Notes: generated by a model from the sequence alone, not told the origin. A stretch of 64,000 nucleotides of DNA from an uncultured Nonlabens sp. (GCF_947495285.1 NZ_CANLXZ010000009.1:1-64000), one strand, 5' to 3'; positions 6,826-15,695 are shown, counted from the first letter of the stretch. Program-made: numbers and translations.

Positions 6826-6899
6826 TGGGCCCACCTGGGCTCGAACCAGGGACTTTCTGATTATGAGTCAGATACTCTAACCAGCTGAGTTATAGGCCC
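6826..6899 (-). tRNA. tRNA with CAU anticodon (elongator Met, possibly Ile2)
   Basis: 74 nt, no encoded CCA. GGGCCTA pairs with TGGGCCC in the acceptor stem; the D arm carries AGCTGGTTAGA; anticodon stem TCTGA/TCAGA encloses loop CTCATAA (anticodon CAT); the T arm has GGTTCGAGCCC. The paired 1:72 position excludes initiator tRNA. CAU could be elongator Met or a lysidine-modified Ile2; I favour Met but cannot settle it by eye. Its last 34 nt are duplicated twice downstream. Confidence 0.9.
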
Positions 6900-6939
6900 A
6901 ATAAGATAATAGCTGGTAATATCTTATCTAAAAAGTGTG

Positions 6940-6969
6940 CAAATTTAATCAATTATTCCATAACTGCAA
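6940..6969 (-). promoter_or_regulatory. Promoter of the tRNA(CAU) gene
   Basis: On the minus strand TTG (6969-6967), 19 bp, then TAAATTTG (6947-6940), matching the Bacteroidota TTG/TAnnTTTG promoter. It lies about 40 bp upstream of the tRNA 5' end. Confidence 0.65.
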
Positions 6970-6973
6970 ACTT

Positions 6974-7378
6974 TTATTCAATTTCTTGACATAATTCTAT
7001 AAGAACTCCATTTGTTCCTTTGGGATGTAGGAATGCGACCCATTTATTATCGGCACCACGTTTGGGTTCTTTGTTAAGAATTTGAAAACCTTCCTTTTCT
7101 AATCTCATTAACTCTGACTTGATATCTGTTACGGTAAATGCTACGTGATGTATACCTTCTCCTTTCTTAGCGATGTACTTTGCTATCGCACTGCTCTCGC
7201 TAGTTGCGGCAAGAAGTTCTATCTTATTATCACCACTTTTAAAAAAACTTGTATCTACAGATTCACTCTCTACCGTTTCTGTTTTATAGGGTTCACGCCC
7301 CAAAAGTTTTGTGTATAATTCATTTGCTTGATCTAGATTTTTAACTGCAATTCCTAAGTGTTCTATTTTTCCAAACAT
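6974..7378 (-). CDS. mce: Methylmalonyl-CoA epimerase
   Basis: 134 aa, a VOC-superfamily (glyoxalase fold) protein. IEHLGIAVKNLDQA at the N-terminus and GEGIHHVAFTV in the middle supply the metal-binding His residues, and IELCQE near the end supplies the Glu, as in methylmalonyl-CoA epimerases. The enzyme interconverts (2S)- and (2R)-methylmalonyl-CoA between propionyl-CoA carboxylase and methylmalonyl-CoA mutase. Length fits the family. It is a single gene, with a TAAATTTG box (7407-7400) 22 bp upstream of the ATG. No mutase gene is in the window. Confidence 0.88.
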   Translation of the reverse strand: MFGKIEHLGIAVKNLDQANELYTKLLGREPYKTETVESESVDTSFFKSGDNKIELLAATSESSAIAKYIAKKGEGIHHVAFTVTDIKSELMRLEKEGFQILNKEPKRGADNKWVAFLHPKGTNGVLIELCQEIE

Positions 7379-7399
7379 TAAATTTACTTTTTGTAAGGC

Positions 7400-7407
7400 A
7401 AATTTAA
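7400..7407 (-). promoter_or_regulatory. TAnnTTTG box upstream of methylmalonyl-CoA epimerase
   Basis: TAAATTTG on the minus strand, 22 bp before the ATG. No clear TTG at -33. Confidence 0.45.
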
Positions 7408-7481
7408 TGTAGATAATCCATTAGAACTTATTTCTATAGTCATATTACGGTTAGTCTACTAACTTTTAATGAGGAACAACT

Positions 7482-7489
7482 TACCTTTG
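7482..7489 (+). promoter_or_regulatory. TAnnTTTG box upstream of rbfA
   Basis: TACCTTTG ends only 4 bp before the ATG, implying a leaderless or nearly leaderless message. Confidence 0.5.
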
Positions 7490-7493
7490 CAGC

Positions 7494-7889
7494 ATGGAAG
7501 AAAGTAATAGACAGAAGAAAATAGCCGGAATATTACAGGGCGACCTATCTACGGTTATTCAGGATGTGATGAGAAAGAATGCTGTAAACAATCTTATAGT
7601 ATCAGTGACTAAGGTTACTGTTACTCCAGATTTAGGTTATGCAAAGGTGTACCTGTCTGTTTTTCCAGCAGAGAAATCTGTTGTAGTTGTTAAGGAGATA
7701 GTAGAAATGGGTCATGAGATACGTTATGAAGTGGCTGCAAAGGTGCGTCACCAGTTTAGACGCATGCCAGAATTACAGTTTTTTAATGACGATTCTTTAG
7801 AATACATGGATCAAATAGATCGCGAACTGAGAGGAGAGAATAATCCTATTGATAATCCAGATCTCTTGCCACGACGTAAAAAGTCTTAG
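7494..7889 (+). CDS. rbfA: Ribosome-binding factor A
   Basis: 131 aa. The KH-like RbfA fold is recognisable from the N-terminal RQKKIAGILQGDLSTVI helix, the VTVTPDLGYAKVYLSVFP strand pair and the RHQFRRMPELQFFNDDS end, all typical of RbfA. It matures the 30S subunit by acting near the 16S rRNA 5' end. The stop overlaps the GTG start of the permease gene by one base, so the two are one operon, a pairing I know from other Bacteroidota. Confidence 0.93.
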   Translation: MEESNRQKKIAGILQGDLSTVIQDVMRKNAVNNLIVSVTKVTVTPDLGYAKVYLSVFPAEKSVVVVKEIVEMGHEIRYEVAAKVRHQFRRMPELQFFNDDSLEYMDQIDRELRGENNPIDNPDLLPRRKKS

Positions 7890-9106
7890 TGAATTTTTCT
7901 CTTTACATAGCACGACGTTACCTCGTTTCTAAAAATGGCAAAAACGCCATTAACATTATCAATATCCTTAGTTTTATTATTACTGTAGTAGGGACTGCGG
8001 CACTTTTTATCGTGCTTTCTGGTTTTTCAGGACTTAAGGAATTTAGTACAGAATTTTCAAATTATTTTGATCCAGATCTCAAAATTTTACCGGTAAAAGG
8101 TAAGACTGTTTCGATTCCGCTTTCGCGAAAGCGAGAACTTGAAAAAATCCCAGGGGTAGAATTAATATGTGCTATCATAGAAGAAAAGGCGTTTCTAAAT
8201 TATGAAGAGAAAAATGACATAGCCTTTATAAAAGGGGTTCCTGATGATTATGTAAACATGATCCAGCCAGATTCTATTTTATATAATGGTAGCTGGTTAT
8301 CTAAAAGCGATGCACAAGTAGTAGCTGGATACTCCCTAGCTTCTCGATTATCACTTACGGTAAATAACTATGGTAGTTACATGCAAATTATGGTGCCTAA
8401 ACCAGGTACTAACGCCATTAATAAATTAAATATAACTAGTTCGTTTTCTAAAATGGATGCTATACCTGTGGGTACTTTTAGCGTTAATGAGACGCTGGAT
8501 AGTAAGTACATTTTTACTAGAATAAGTGCAGCACGCCGATTGTTAAATATGGAAGACTCTACAGCTAGTGCTGTTGAGGTGAAATTATCTCCTACGGCAA
8601 ACGAGATCGATGTACGCATGGCGATTAATGATGTTTTTAAAGAGCCTATTAAAATTAAGGATAAATTCCAGATGAATGATGCTCTTTATAAAATGCTTAA
8701 TTCAGAAAATCTAATTGTGTATTTAATCTTTACACTGGTGTTAATTATTGCTTTATTTAATGTAGTAGGCAGTATTATCATGATGATTCTTGATAAAAAG
8801 AAGAACCTGAAAACTTTACTAGATCTAGGTGCTCCAGTGGTAGCATTGCGCAAGATATTTTTTATACAGGGCAGCCTTATGACACTTTCTGGTGGGATTA
8901 TAGGTCTGGTGATTGGGTTGCTATTTGTGGTGTTGCAAGTAGAATATAAACTGGTCTATATAGCACCTGGTTTACCTTATCCGTTTGCGATGGATTTCTG
9001 GAACGTGATTATATCTCTGGCGACTATTACCGTATTAGGGATAATCGCCAGTTATATAGGTTCTAGAAGAATAAATGATCGTTTGCTTTCTCAGGCAAAA
9101 TTATGA
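7889..9106 (+). CDS. LolC/E-family ABC transporter permease (FtsX fold)
   Basis: 405 aa. One helix near the N-terminus (about 24-46), a large periplasmic domain, then three helices (about 275-300, 320-350, 365-395) in FtsX/LolE order. LolC/E permeases extract lipoproteins from the inner membrane with an ATPase LolD; no lolD lies nearby, so it must come from elsewhere. The start is GTG, overlapping the rbfA stop. The 3' end overlaps the convergent dusB gene by 16 bp. A 16-bp palindrome encodes LSRKR in the periplasmic domain. LolE-type rather than MacB-type is by general similarity. Confidence 0.82.
   Translation: MNFSLYIARRYLVSKNGKNAINIINILSFIITVVGTAALFIVLSGFSGLKEFSTEFSNYFDPDLKILPVKGKTVSIPLSRKRELEKIPGVELICAIIEEKAFLNYEEKNDIAFIKGVPDDYVNMIQPDSILYNGSWLSKSDAQVVAGYSLASRLSLTVNNYGSYMQIMVPKPGTNAINKLNITSSFSKMDAIPVGTFSVNETLDSKYIFTRISAARRLLNMEDSTASAVEVKLSPTANEIDVRMAINDVFKEPIKIKDKFQMNDALYKMLNSENLIVYLIFTLVLIIALFNVVGSIIMMILDKKKNLKTLLDLGAPVVALRKIFFIQGSLMTLSGGIIGLVIGLLFVVLQVEYKLVYIAPGLPYPFAMDFWNVIISLATITVLGIIASYIGSRRINDRLLSQAKL
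8118..8133. repeat. 16-bp palindrome CGCTTTCGCGAAAGCG, copy 3
   Basis: Exact copy inside the LolC/E-like gene, read as LSRKR. Confidence 0.95.
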
Positions 9107-10083
9107 TCACCGAATTTTGCTAACACATCATCAAAGGCTGCAAAAACCCCAGCAGAATCGTCACTAGTGACCATTTTCATGCGGTATTCTTTAAAATTAG
9201 GTATTCCTTTAAAGTAATTTGTATAATGTCTGCGTGTTTCAAAAACACCTAGCGTTTCTCCTTTCCAGTCTATTGCCATTTGTAAATGTCTGCGAGCTAC
9301 TTCTACTCTATCTTTCATGGTAGGTGGTGCCATATGTGTTCCATGCTCAAAAAAATGCTTGATCTCGTTAAAAAACCATGGATACCCTATGCTAGCACGG
9401 CCTATCATGCAGCCGTCTAGACCGTATTCATCACGCATTTTCATAGCAAGCTCTGGTGTGGTAACATCTCCATTACCGAATATAGGAATGTGCATACGTG
9501 GATTGTTCTTCACCTGTGCAATAGGTTTCCAGTTTGCGTTACCCTTATACATTTGTGCGCGTGTACGGCCATGAATAGATAAGGCTTTTATTCCTACATC
9601 CTGTAAACGCTCTGCAACCTCTACTATTTTTATAGAGTCGTCGTCCCAGCCTAATCTCGTTTTTACGGTAATGGGTAAGGAGGTATGTTCTACCATTGCC
9701 TTAGTGAGTTTTACCATAAGATCTATATCTTTAAGTATTCCTGCTCCTGCACCTTTAGAGACTACCTTTTTTACAGGACAGCCAAAGTTGATGTCTATAA
9801 TATCTGGCTTTGTACGTTCTACTATTTCTACGCATTGTAGCATAGAGTCTAGATTTGCACCAAATATTTGGATTCCTACAGGTCGTTCACTTTCATAAAT
9901 ATCTAGTTTCATGGTGCTTTTTGCAGCATCACGTATAAGACCTTCACTAGAAATGAATTCTGTATAAACTACGTCAGCACCATTTTCTTTACATAACGTA
10001 CGGAAAGGTGGATCGCTTACATCTTCCATAGGTGCAAGTAGTAATGGGAAATCTGGTAATTCTATATCGCCTATTTTAACCAT
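9091..10083 (-). CDS. dusB: tRNA-dihydrouridine synthase B
   Basis: 330 aa, full-length Dus TIM barrel with FMN. LLLAPMEDVSDPPFR at the N-terminus, C102 in INFGCPVKK as the catalytic acid, KTRLGW and IHGRTRAQMYKG as ligand loops, and GNGDV and GRASIGYPW for the flavin phosphate all fit DusB. It reduces uridines in the tRNA D loop. Its last 16 bp overlap the convergent permease gene. It follows trhO on the same strand, so two tRNA-uridine modification genes are adjacent; a 16-bp palindrome lies between them. Confidence 0.93.
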   Translation of the reverse strand: MVKIGDIELPDFPLLLAPMEDVSDPPFRTLCKENGADVVYTEFISSEGLIRDAAKSTMKLDIYESERPVGIQIFGANLDSMLQCVEIVERTKPDIIDINFGCPVKKVVSKGAGAGILKDIDLMVKLTKAMVEHTSLPITVKTRLGWDDDSIKIVEVAERLQDVGIKALSIHGRTRAQMYKGNANWKPIAQVKNNPRMHIPIFGNGDVTTPELAMKMRDEYGLDGCMIGRASIGYPWFFNEIKHFFEHGTHMAPPTMKDRVEVARRHLQMAIDWKGETLGVFETRRHYTNYFKGIPNFKEYRMKMVTSDDSAGVFAAFDDVLAKFGDHNFA

Positions 10084-10113
10084 GTTGTTAGGGTAAGGAT
10101 TGAATGAAAATTC

Positions 10114-10129
10114 CGCTTTCGCGAAAGCG
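10114..10129. repeat. 16-bp palindrome CGCTTTCGCGAAAGCG, copy 4
   Basis: Exact copy between trhO and dusB. The symmetry extends three further bases on each side (TTC/GAA). Confidence 0.95.
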
Positions 10130-10162
10130 GAACTTGTAAAATCTTAATTTAAATTTCTTAAG

Positions 10163-11194
10163 CTATTTCTTATAAGCCAACTTTTCTGAGCGGCCTTTCT
10201 TGAAAATGTTATTGCTGTTGTAATGTCCTGCTCTTAAAGCTTTTTGCTCTTCGTATGGTAATTTAATAATATCGTTACATTCCTCGCTACAACAATTCTC
10301 ATATTTTTCTTTGCAAGAATCACACTGTATAAATAGCAAGTGGCACGCATTGTTTTCACAATTAGTATGTGTGTCGCAAGGTGCACCACATTGATGACAG
10401 TTAGAGATCACCTCGTTGCCTATCTTTTCTGCCAGTCTGTGGTCAAAGACAAAGTTCTTACCTCTGAATTTATTTTCTAAATTTTGTTCAGTTACCTGTC
10501 TGTGGTATTCTATGATACCACCTTCTAGTTGATAAACGTCCTTAAAGCCTTTGTGTTTATAATAAGCACTAGCTTTTTCACAACGTATACCACCAGTACA
10601 ATACATGACTAGCTTCTTGTCTTCTTTATGGTCTTTTAGTTTATCTTCTATATAATCTAGACTGTCTCTAAAGGTGTCTACATCTGGAGTCCAGGCATTT
10701 TTAAAATGTCCTATTTCTGACTCGTAATGGTTGCGCATGTCCACGAGAACGGTATTAGGGTCGTCGATAAGTTCATTGAAAGCTGTTGCATCTACATGTA
10801 TGCCTTTATTTGTAACATCAAAGGATTGGTCTTCAAGCCCGTCTGCGACTATTTTTTTACGCACTTTTACTTTGAGTTTTAAGAAGCTCTCATTATCGTG
10901 TTCTCTTGCGATATTTAAACGTACGTTTTCTAAAAAATCTATACCGTCTAAAAAGGTTTTAAACTCTTTAAAACGATCTCCTGGAACAGATAGTTGTGCA
11001 TTAATACCTTCATGAGCGACATAAATTCTGCCTAGAACATCCATGGGATGCCAGTGAAGAAATAGATGATCTCTAAAAAGTTGGGGATTACCGATCTGGT
11101 GGTACTGATAGAAAGATATAGTAAGGCGTTCTTTTCCAGCCTCGCGTATTAATACACGTCTTTCTTCAGCACTTAATTTGTTATACAGTTGCAT
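10163..11194 (-). CDS. trhO: tRNA uridine(34) hydroxylase TrhO (YceA family)
   Basis: 343 aa. An N-terminal acylphosphatase-like domain (about 20-115, GRIYVAHEGINAQLS) precedes a rhodanese domain (about 130-225) with catalytic C199 in MYCTGGIRCEKA, and a Cys-rich tail (about 267-310, CHQCGAPC then further CxxC pairs) that probably binds zinc. TrhO proteins hydroxylate U34 of tRNA using oxygen. A TACCTTTG box lies 33 bp upstream of the ATG. It lies upstream of dusB on the same strand with a 79-bp gap. Confidence 0.9.
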   Translation of the reverse strand: MQLYNKLSAEERRVLIREAGKERLTISFYQYHQIGNPQLFRDHLFLHWHPMDVLGRIYVAHEGINAQLSVPGDRFKEFKTFLDGIDFLENVRLNIAREHDNESFLKLKVKVRKKIVADGLEDQSFDVTNKGIHVDATAFNELIDDPNTVLVDMRNHYESEIGHFKNAWTPDVDTFRDSLDYIEDKLKDHKEDKKLVMYCTGGIRCEKASAYYKHKGFKDVYQLEGGIIEYHRQVTEQNLENKFRGKNFVFDHRLAEKIGNEVISNCHQCGAPCDTHTNCENNACHLLFIQCDSCKEKYENCCSEECNDIIKLPYEEQKALRAGHYNSNNIFKKGRSEKLAYKK

Positions 11195-11226
11195 GCTATA
11201 AACAGTTTATGTGTTGAAAATTTGCG

Positions 11227-11234
11227 CAAAGGTA
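11227..11234 (-). promoter_or_regulatory. TAnnTTTG box upstream of trhO
   Basis: TACCTTTG on the minus strand, 33 bp before the trhO ATG. Confidence 0.5.
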
Positions 11235-11379
11235 CTGAGAATTAATAAAAGACTAAAGGCAGCTTTTTGTCCGATAAATGCGTCATTTAAACTACTTAAT
11301 ACTAGTTTTTGAGATAAGGTTTAAATTAACTGTACTTTTTAGGTCTAGAATTTAGTCTAGAATCTAAAACTAATATCAT

Positions 11380-13728
11380 ATGAAATTAAAATTACTCTTA
11401 ACCACTATGGTGGTATTCACCTTTGGACTGTTAGTTCAAGGACAGTCTACTATTAATATAACTACCTCTGGAGGTAGTTTCGGATCTGAAAAGTGGGTTA
11501 GTATAACAGACATGGCAGACGGTGCAGGGACTCAAATCTGGGGTCAAGGAGATGGAACTTATGGAAACGGACAAGGTCTTATTAATCAAAATATTGCTAT
11601 AGCTCCTGGTACTTACTGGGTGAACTGTTATGATAGATATGCTGACTCTTGGGATGGTACGACCATAGATGTTACTGCTTATGGTACTTCTATAGGTAAT
11701 AACGGTGGTGTATCGCCAGATGATGGTACTAATGTGGACATTGATTCATCTTGGGAAACTCCAGCTGATGAATTAGAAGCTTCTTTTATGATTGTTGTTC
11801 CTAACCCACCAGCTTGTTTACCGCCTACTGATTTGAATGCCAGTAATTTTTTACCAGATAGCGCTCAATTATCATGGTTATCTGGAGGTAGTGGAGAAAC
11901 TTCTTGGGATATAGAATTAGGGATTGATGGATTTACTCCAACAGGAAACCCAACTGACATAGCAGTGTCTAACCCATTTATTGCTACAAATCTTACAGCA
12001 GAAACTTCTTATGAGTATTATGTACGTGCTGATTGTGGTGGTGGTTCTAGCGTATTTTCTGGACCGTTTTCATTCACAACAACTTGTGATTTTATACAGC
12101 CAGATTACAATGCAGATATGTCTGTAAATGTACCTAATTGCTGGGAAGAGGCAGATATTGGAGATATGACTTCTGGCCCTTCTGATTTTGGTGCTGGTAA
12201 CTGGATTGCTTCAAATCATAATGGCACACCTAGTAATAGAATTAACTTGTATCAAGCGACTAGAAGTGACTGGATTATATCACCTGTTTTTGATTTATCT
12301 ACTGCTGCACCTAGTGAATTAAATGTGTACGTAGCTTTAACAGAAGGTGGTACTAGCGGTTCTGGTGCAGACTTAGGTTCTGATGATAGAGTGAGTTTAT
12401 TAATGACTGTTGATAACGGTTCTACATGGACCGAAATGCAAGCTTGGGTACAAGGAACTGTACCTACAGATATAGGTGAAGAAATCACTTATGATTTATC
12501 TTCAATTACTGGTAATGTGCAATTTGCATTTTTAGGTGATGAAGGTACAGTAAATGATATTGAGGATGTATATTTTCATGTAAGTAAATTTCAAGTTAGA
12601 GAAGTACCTTCTTGCCCAGACGTTGCAAATCTTGCTATAGTAAGTTTTACTTCTTCTGATGCTGTAATTAATTTTGATAGTGGTAATGCTGCAAGCGCAG
12701 GTAATTATGAATATGCTTTAATGGACACAGCTACTGCAGCACCTGTAGTTACAGGAACATGGTCAGATGTGGCTGGTAACATGCCTAACGTTACCTATAC
12801 AGTCATGGGTCTTACTGCAGACACAGAATATTTCATTTACGTTAGAGAGGTTTGTGCTGCAGGTGATGAGAGTCCATGGACTTTAAATGCGTTAAATTTT
12901 ACTACTTTATGTGATCCGGTTACTTCATACCCTGTAACAACAGACTTCACCTCAAATGTTCCTAATAATTGTTGGGATCAGGCTGGTGATGGTGAGATAG
13001 TAGATGGTCCTTCAGGATTCGGTATTTCAGACTGGAGAGATAGTAGGTCTTATCTGGATTTTTCAGGTACTTCTGTACCTAGTAATGCGATCAACCTTTG
13101 GCAAAATTTGGATAGAGAGTGGCTTATTTCTGAACGATATGACATGACAGGTACTAGTAATGATGTACTTACTGTAGAGGTGGCAGTAACTAATTGGAAT
13201 AGTACAAGCGCTCCAGATACTATGGGATCTGATGATCAGGTAGATTTACTTATAACTACAGACGGTGGTACTACATGGATTTCTTTACTAACATGGACGG
13301 TTGCAAACCAGCCTGCAGTAGATGGTACCAGAGCAACTGTTGATTTAAGTTCTTACAGCGGTACAGTTCAGTTTGCATTTCTTGCTAGCGATGGGGTAGC
13401 AGATGATTTAGAAGATTATGATTTTCATGTAGGTAGATTCATTATAGATGGTACAGCTGGTAATGAAGGTGTTTTTGAAAATAATTTATCTCTTTATCCT
13501 AATCCAGTAAATGGCGATGTAGTTACTCTAAATATGAATGGCTCTAGTGCACCTTCTTTAGAGGTCGCTATTTATAATTCTATAGGACAGCAAGTAATGA
13601 CTAGATCTTTTGATCAAGTAAATACTACAATTAATATTAATAATATTTCTAGCCTTTCAACAGGTATGTACTTTGTAAAAGTGGTTAATGGAGCTTCTCA
13701 GACTACTTTAAAATTTATAAAGGAGTAA
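11380..13728 (+). CDS. Secreted fibronectin-III/choice-of-anchor protein with T9SS sorting domain
   Basis: 782 aa. A signal peptide (1-21, ending GQ) is followed by an N-terminal beta domain (about 22-140), an FnIII-type domain (about 148-232), a choice-of-anchor J-like module (about 236-408), a second FnIII-like domain (about 412-510) and a second anchor-type module (about 512-695). The two modules share NCWEEAD/NCWDQAG and QFAFL. The end (about 702-782) has the type A T9SS signature: LYPNPVNGD, YNSIGQQV and GMYFVKV. It should be exported by T9SS and kept at or released from the cell surface. No catalytic motif was found; adhesion is a guess. Confidence 0.85.
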   Translation: MKLKLLLTTMVVFTFGLLVQGQSTINITTSGGSFGSEKWVSITDMADGAGTQIWGQGDGTYGNGQGLINQNIAIAPGTYWVNCYDRYADSWDGTTIDVTAYGTSIGNNGGVSPDDGTNVDIDSSWETPADELEASFMIVVPNPPACLPPTDLNASNFLPDSAQLSWLSGGSGETSWDIELGIDGFTPTGNPTDIAVSNPFIATNLTAETSYEYYVRADCGGGSSVFSGPFSFTTTCDFIQPDYNADMSVNVPNCWEEADIGDMTSGPSDFGAGNWIASNHNGTPSNRINLYQATRSDWIISPVFDLSTAAPSELNVYVALTEGGTSGSGADLGSDDRVSLLMTVDNGSTWTEMQAWVQGTVPTDIGEEITYDLSSITGNVQFAFLGDEGTVNDIEDVYFHVSKFQVREVPSCPDVANLAIVSFTSSDAVINFDSGNAASAGNYEYALMDTATAAPVVTGTWSDVAGNMPNVTYTVMGLTADTEYFIYVREVCAAGDESPWTLNALNFTTLCDPVTSYPVTTDFTSNVPNNCWDQAGDGEIVDGPSGFGISDWRDSRSYLDFSGTSVPSNAINLWQNLDREWLISERYDMTGTSNDVLTVEVAVTNWNSTSAPDTMGSDDQVDLLITTDGGTTWISLLTWTVANQPAVDGTRATVDLSSYSGTVQFAFLASDGVADDLEDYDFHVGRFIIDGTAGNEGVFENNLSLYPNPVNGDVVTLNMNGSSAPSLEVAIYNSIGQQVMTRSFDQVNTTININNISSLSTGMYFVKVVNGASQTTLKFIKE

Positions 13729-13758
13729 TCAAGTAATTCACACTTTTAATTTATTGAG

Positions 13759-13792
13759 AAAAGAGAATCTTGTAATGAGATTCTCTTTTTTT
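13759..13792 (+). terminator. Terminator after the T9SS FnIII protein
   Basis: AAAGAGAATCT, short loop, AGATTCTCTTTTTTT: strong stem and U run 30 bp beyond the stop codon. Confidence 0.85.
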
Positions 13793-13816
13793 ATGCCGTT
13801 CTATTTGTTGTTGTTC

Positions 13817-13832
13817 CGCTTTCGCGAAAGCG
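13817..13832. repeat. 16-bp palindrome CGCTTTCGCGAAAGCG, copy 5
   Basis: Exact copy in intergenic DNA after the terminator, with symmetry extended to TTC/GAA on both sides. Confidence 0.95.
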
Positions 13833-14079
13833 GAAGATCATCACGAGATTATACATAAAATAAAGTCTTTTAGTGCTTTGTTATCGTACTGATCATAAAA
13901 TGTCTATAATCTTAAATCAAATAGAAAGTAAAGGTTTATGTAAATTTGATATAGTTCTCTAAGGATAAACGTTAGGAAATGATGATCATTTGTTTATTAA
14001 TTAGGTAAATGTTTGCTTAATCTTGTAAATGGTGATGCAATTTATTTATCTTTATTTTTTTTATTGAGAAAAGTTGCAG

Positions 14080-14181
14080 GTGACTTTATTTAACGCCAGG
14101 CAGCAAGTAATTTCTAGATTAGAAAATGAACCATACATAGTGAACATCTCTAACAAGATAGAAGCGGTAATTAAAAGATAA
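14080..14181 (+). CDS. Possible 33-aa ORF upstream of the small exported protein
   Basis: GTG-started frame of 33 codons, plausible in composition (ending KIEAVIKR) and 24 bp upstream of the next small gene. An upstream TTG at 14074 is also possible. There is no family match or clear start signal; it could be chance or a relic. Confidence 0.25.
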   Translation: MTLFNARQQVISRLENEPYIVNISNKIEAVIKR

Positions 14182-14205
14182 TTTTTTAAAAAAAAATATA
14201 GGGAA

Positions 14206-14382
14206 ATGAATAATAACAAATATGTAGTTTTAGTAATTTTTATATTAATAGGTACTATAGCACACGCACAAGCTCCTGGTTTTGTGGATGATGTAGAAGA
14301 TACTGCGCCGATTCCTGGTTTGCTATTAGCTGTTTGCGCTGCAATAGGTATTGGGGTAGCAAAATTAAGATCAAAAAAGTAA
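14206..14382 (+). CDS. Small exported protein with C-terminal sorting-like tail
   Basis: 58 aa. A signal peptide (about 1-21, ending AHAQ) leaves a short acidic linker and a C-terminal PIPG motif, a hydrophobic stretch (LLLAVCAAIGIGVA) and a basic end (KLRSKK). This motif-helix-basic pattern is that of exosortase-type CTERM sorting tails, such as the PID-CTERM type of small Bacteroidota proteins; the family match is by pattern only. Almost nothing would remain after processing at both ends, so it may be a peptide precursor or small surface protein. A terminator follows closely. Confidence 0.7.
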   Translation: MNNNKYVVLVIFILIGTIAHAQAPGFVDDVEDTAPIPGLLLAVCAAIGIGVAKLRSKK

Positions 14383-14411
14383 TCTTAAGTTATTCAATTG
14401 ATAATTAGAGA

Positions 14412-14442
14412 GGGAGACCTTAATTCAGGGTTTCCCTTTTTT
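14412..14442 (+). terminator. Terminator after the small exported protein
   Basis: GGGAGACC, 8-nt loop, GGTTTCCC-like strand, then six T. One or two stem mismatches. Confidence 0.65.
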
Positions 14443-14467
14443 ATGTTTTATTGTTGGATATTAGTTT

Positions 14468-14483
14468 CGCTTTCGCGAAAGCG
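14468..14483. repeat. 16-bp palindrome CGCTTTCGCGAAAGCG, copy 6
   Basis: Exact copy about 90 bp upstream of recA and only 651 bp from copy 5, the closest pair in the window. Confidence 0.95.
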
Positions 14484-14570
14484 GAATTTTTATAAACATC
14501 GTTAATAACCTAATCTTTATACTATTGTTTCTGCTTTATCTAGGCCGTATTTTTACCTAAAATAATTACA

Positions 14571-15584
14571 ATGGCAGACGATAAAGAGAAAGAAGCAAAA
14601 TTAAAAGCCCTTAAATTAACCCTCGATAAGCTAGATAAGGCTTACGGTAAGGGAACGGTAATGAAAATGGGTGATAAGCAAGTTGTTGAGGTAGAATCTA
14701 TTTCTACCGGATCACTTGCGTTAAACGCAGCTTTAGGTGTAGGTGGTTATCCACGTGGTAGAGTTATTGAAATTTATGGACCAGAATCTTCTGGTAAAAC
14801 GACATTAACTTTACACGCCATAGCAGAGTGTCAAAAGGCAGGCGGTATCGCAGCATTTATTGATGCAGAACACGCCTTTGACCGTTTCTACGCTGAGAAA
14901 CTGGGTGTTGATCTTGATAATTTAATTATTTCACAACCAGATAATGGAGAACAAGCTCTAGAAATTGCAGATAACCTAATACGCTCGGGAGCAATAGACA
15001 TAATAGTAGTGGACTCTGTAGCAGCACTTACTCCTAAGAGTGAGATAGAAGGTGAAATGGGAGATAGTAAAATGGGTCTTCACGCTCGCTTAATGTCTCA
15101 AGCACTTAGAAAACTAACAGGTTCTATTTCTAAAACAAATTGTACCGTTATTTTCATTAATCAGTTACGTGAGAAAATAGGTGTGATGTTCGGTAATCCA
15201 GAGACTACTACTGGTGGTAATGCATTAAAGTTCTACGCCTCTGTAAGATTAGACATAAGAAGATCTACACAAATTAAAGACAGTAGTGGTGCCGTGCAAG
15301 GTAACAAGACTCGTGTAAAAGTGGTTAAGAATAAAGTAGCGCCACCATTTAGAATGGCCGAATTTGATATCATGTACGGTGAAGGTGTTTCTAAACTAGG
15401 AGAAATCATTGACTTAGGTGTTAATTATGAAATCATCAATAAAGCTGGTTCATGGTTCTCTTATGAAGATACTAAACTAGGACAAGGTCGCGACTCTGTT
15501 AAGACTATTCTTAAAGATAATCCAGATCTAGTAGAAGAGTTAGAAGTTAAAATAATGGAATCTATAAAAGCTATAAGTAACTAG
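14571..15584 (+). CDS. recA: Recombinase A
   Basis: 337 aa, full length. Walker [10 protein letters not shown] is at 70-78, followed by the typical FIDAEHAFD, the Walker [13 protein letters not shown], and the L2 loop and [27 protein letters not shown] segment characteristic of RecA. It forms filaments on single-stranded DNA, drives strand exchange and triggers LexA self-cleavage. It is a single gene with its own terminator. I saw no obvious LexA box upstream, so SOS control cannot be read from this sequence. Confidence 0.98.
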   Translation: MADDKEKEAKLKALKLTLDKLDKAYGKGTVMKMGDKQVVEVESISTGSLALNAALGVGGYPRGRVIEIYGPESSGKTTLTLHAIAECQKAGGIAAFIDAEHAFDRFYAEKLGVDLDNLIISQPDNGEQALEIADNLIRSGAIDIIVVDSVAALTPKSEIEGEMGDSKMGLHARLMSQALRKLTGSISKTNCTVIFINQLREKIGVMFGNPETTTGGNALKFYASVRLDIRRSTQIKDSSGAVQGNKTRVKVVKNKVAPPFRMAEFDIMYGEGVSKLGEIIDLGVNYEIINKAGSWFSYEDTKLGQGRDSVKTILKDNPDLVEELEVKIMESIKAISN

Positions 15585-15607
15585 TCTTTTAGTTTTTATA
15601 AAAAATT

Positions 15608-15640
15608 AAACCGCTCTCTGTAATAGGGAGCGGTTTTTTT
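15608..15640 (+). terminator. recA terminator
   Basis: AACCGCTCTC, short loop, GGGAGCGGTT, then T run, 24 bp after the stop. Confidence 0.9.
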
Positions 15641-15695
15641 AAATCTACACGCAACCTTTTTTATAATTGAGCATCTATAATGTATAATACTGAAA

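Larger units (their letters stand above)
13793..14205. other. Intergenic stretch with little recognisable content
   Basis: About 410 AT-rich bases. It holds one 16-bp palindrome (13817-13832) and a possible 33-codon ORF (14080-14181). No tRNA or structured RNA was recognised. Confidence 0.6.
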
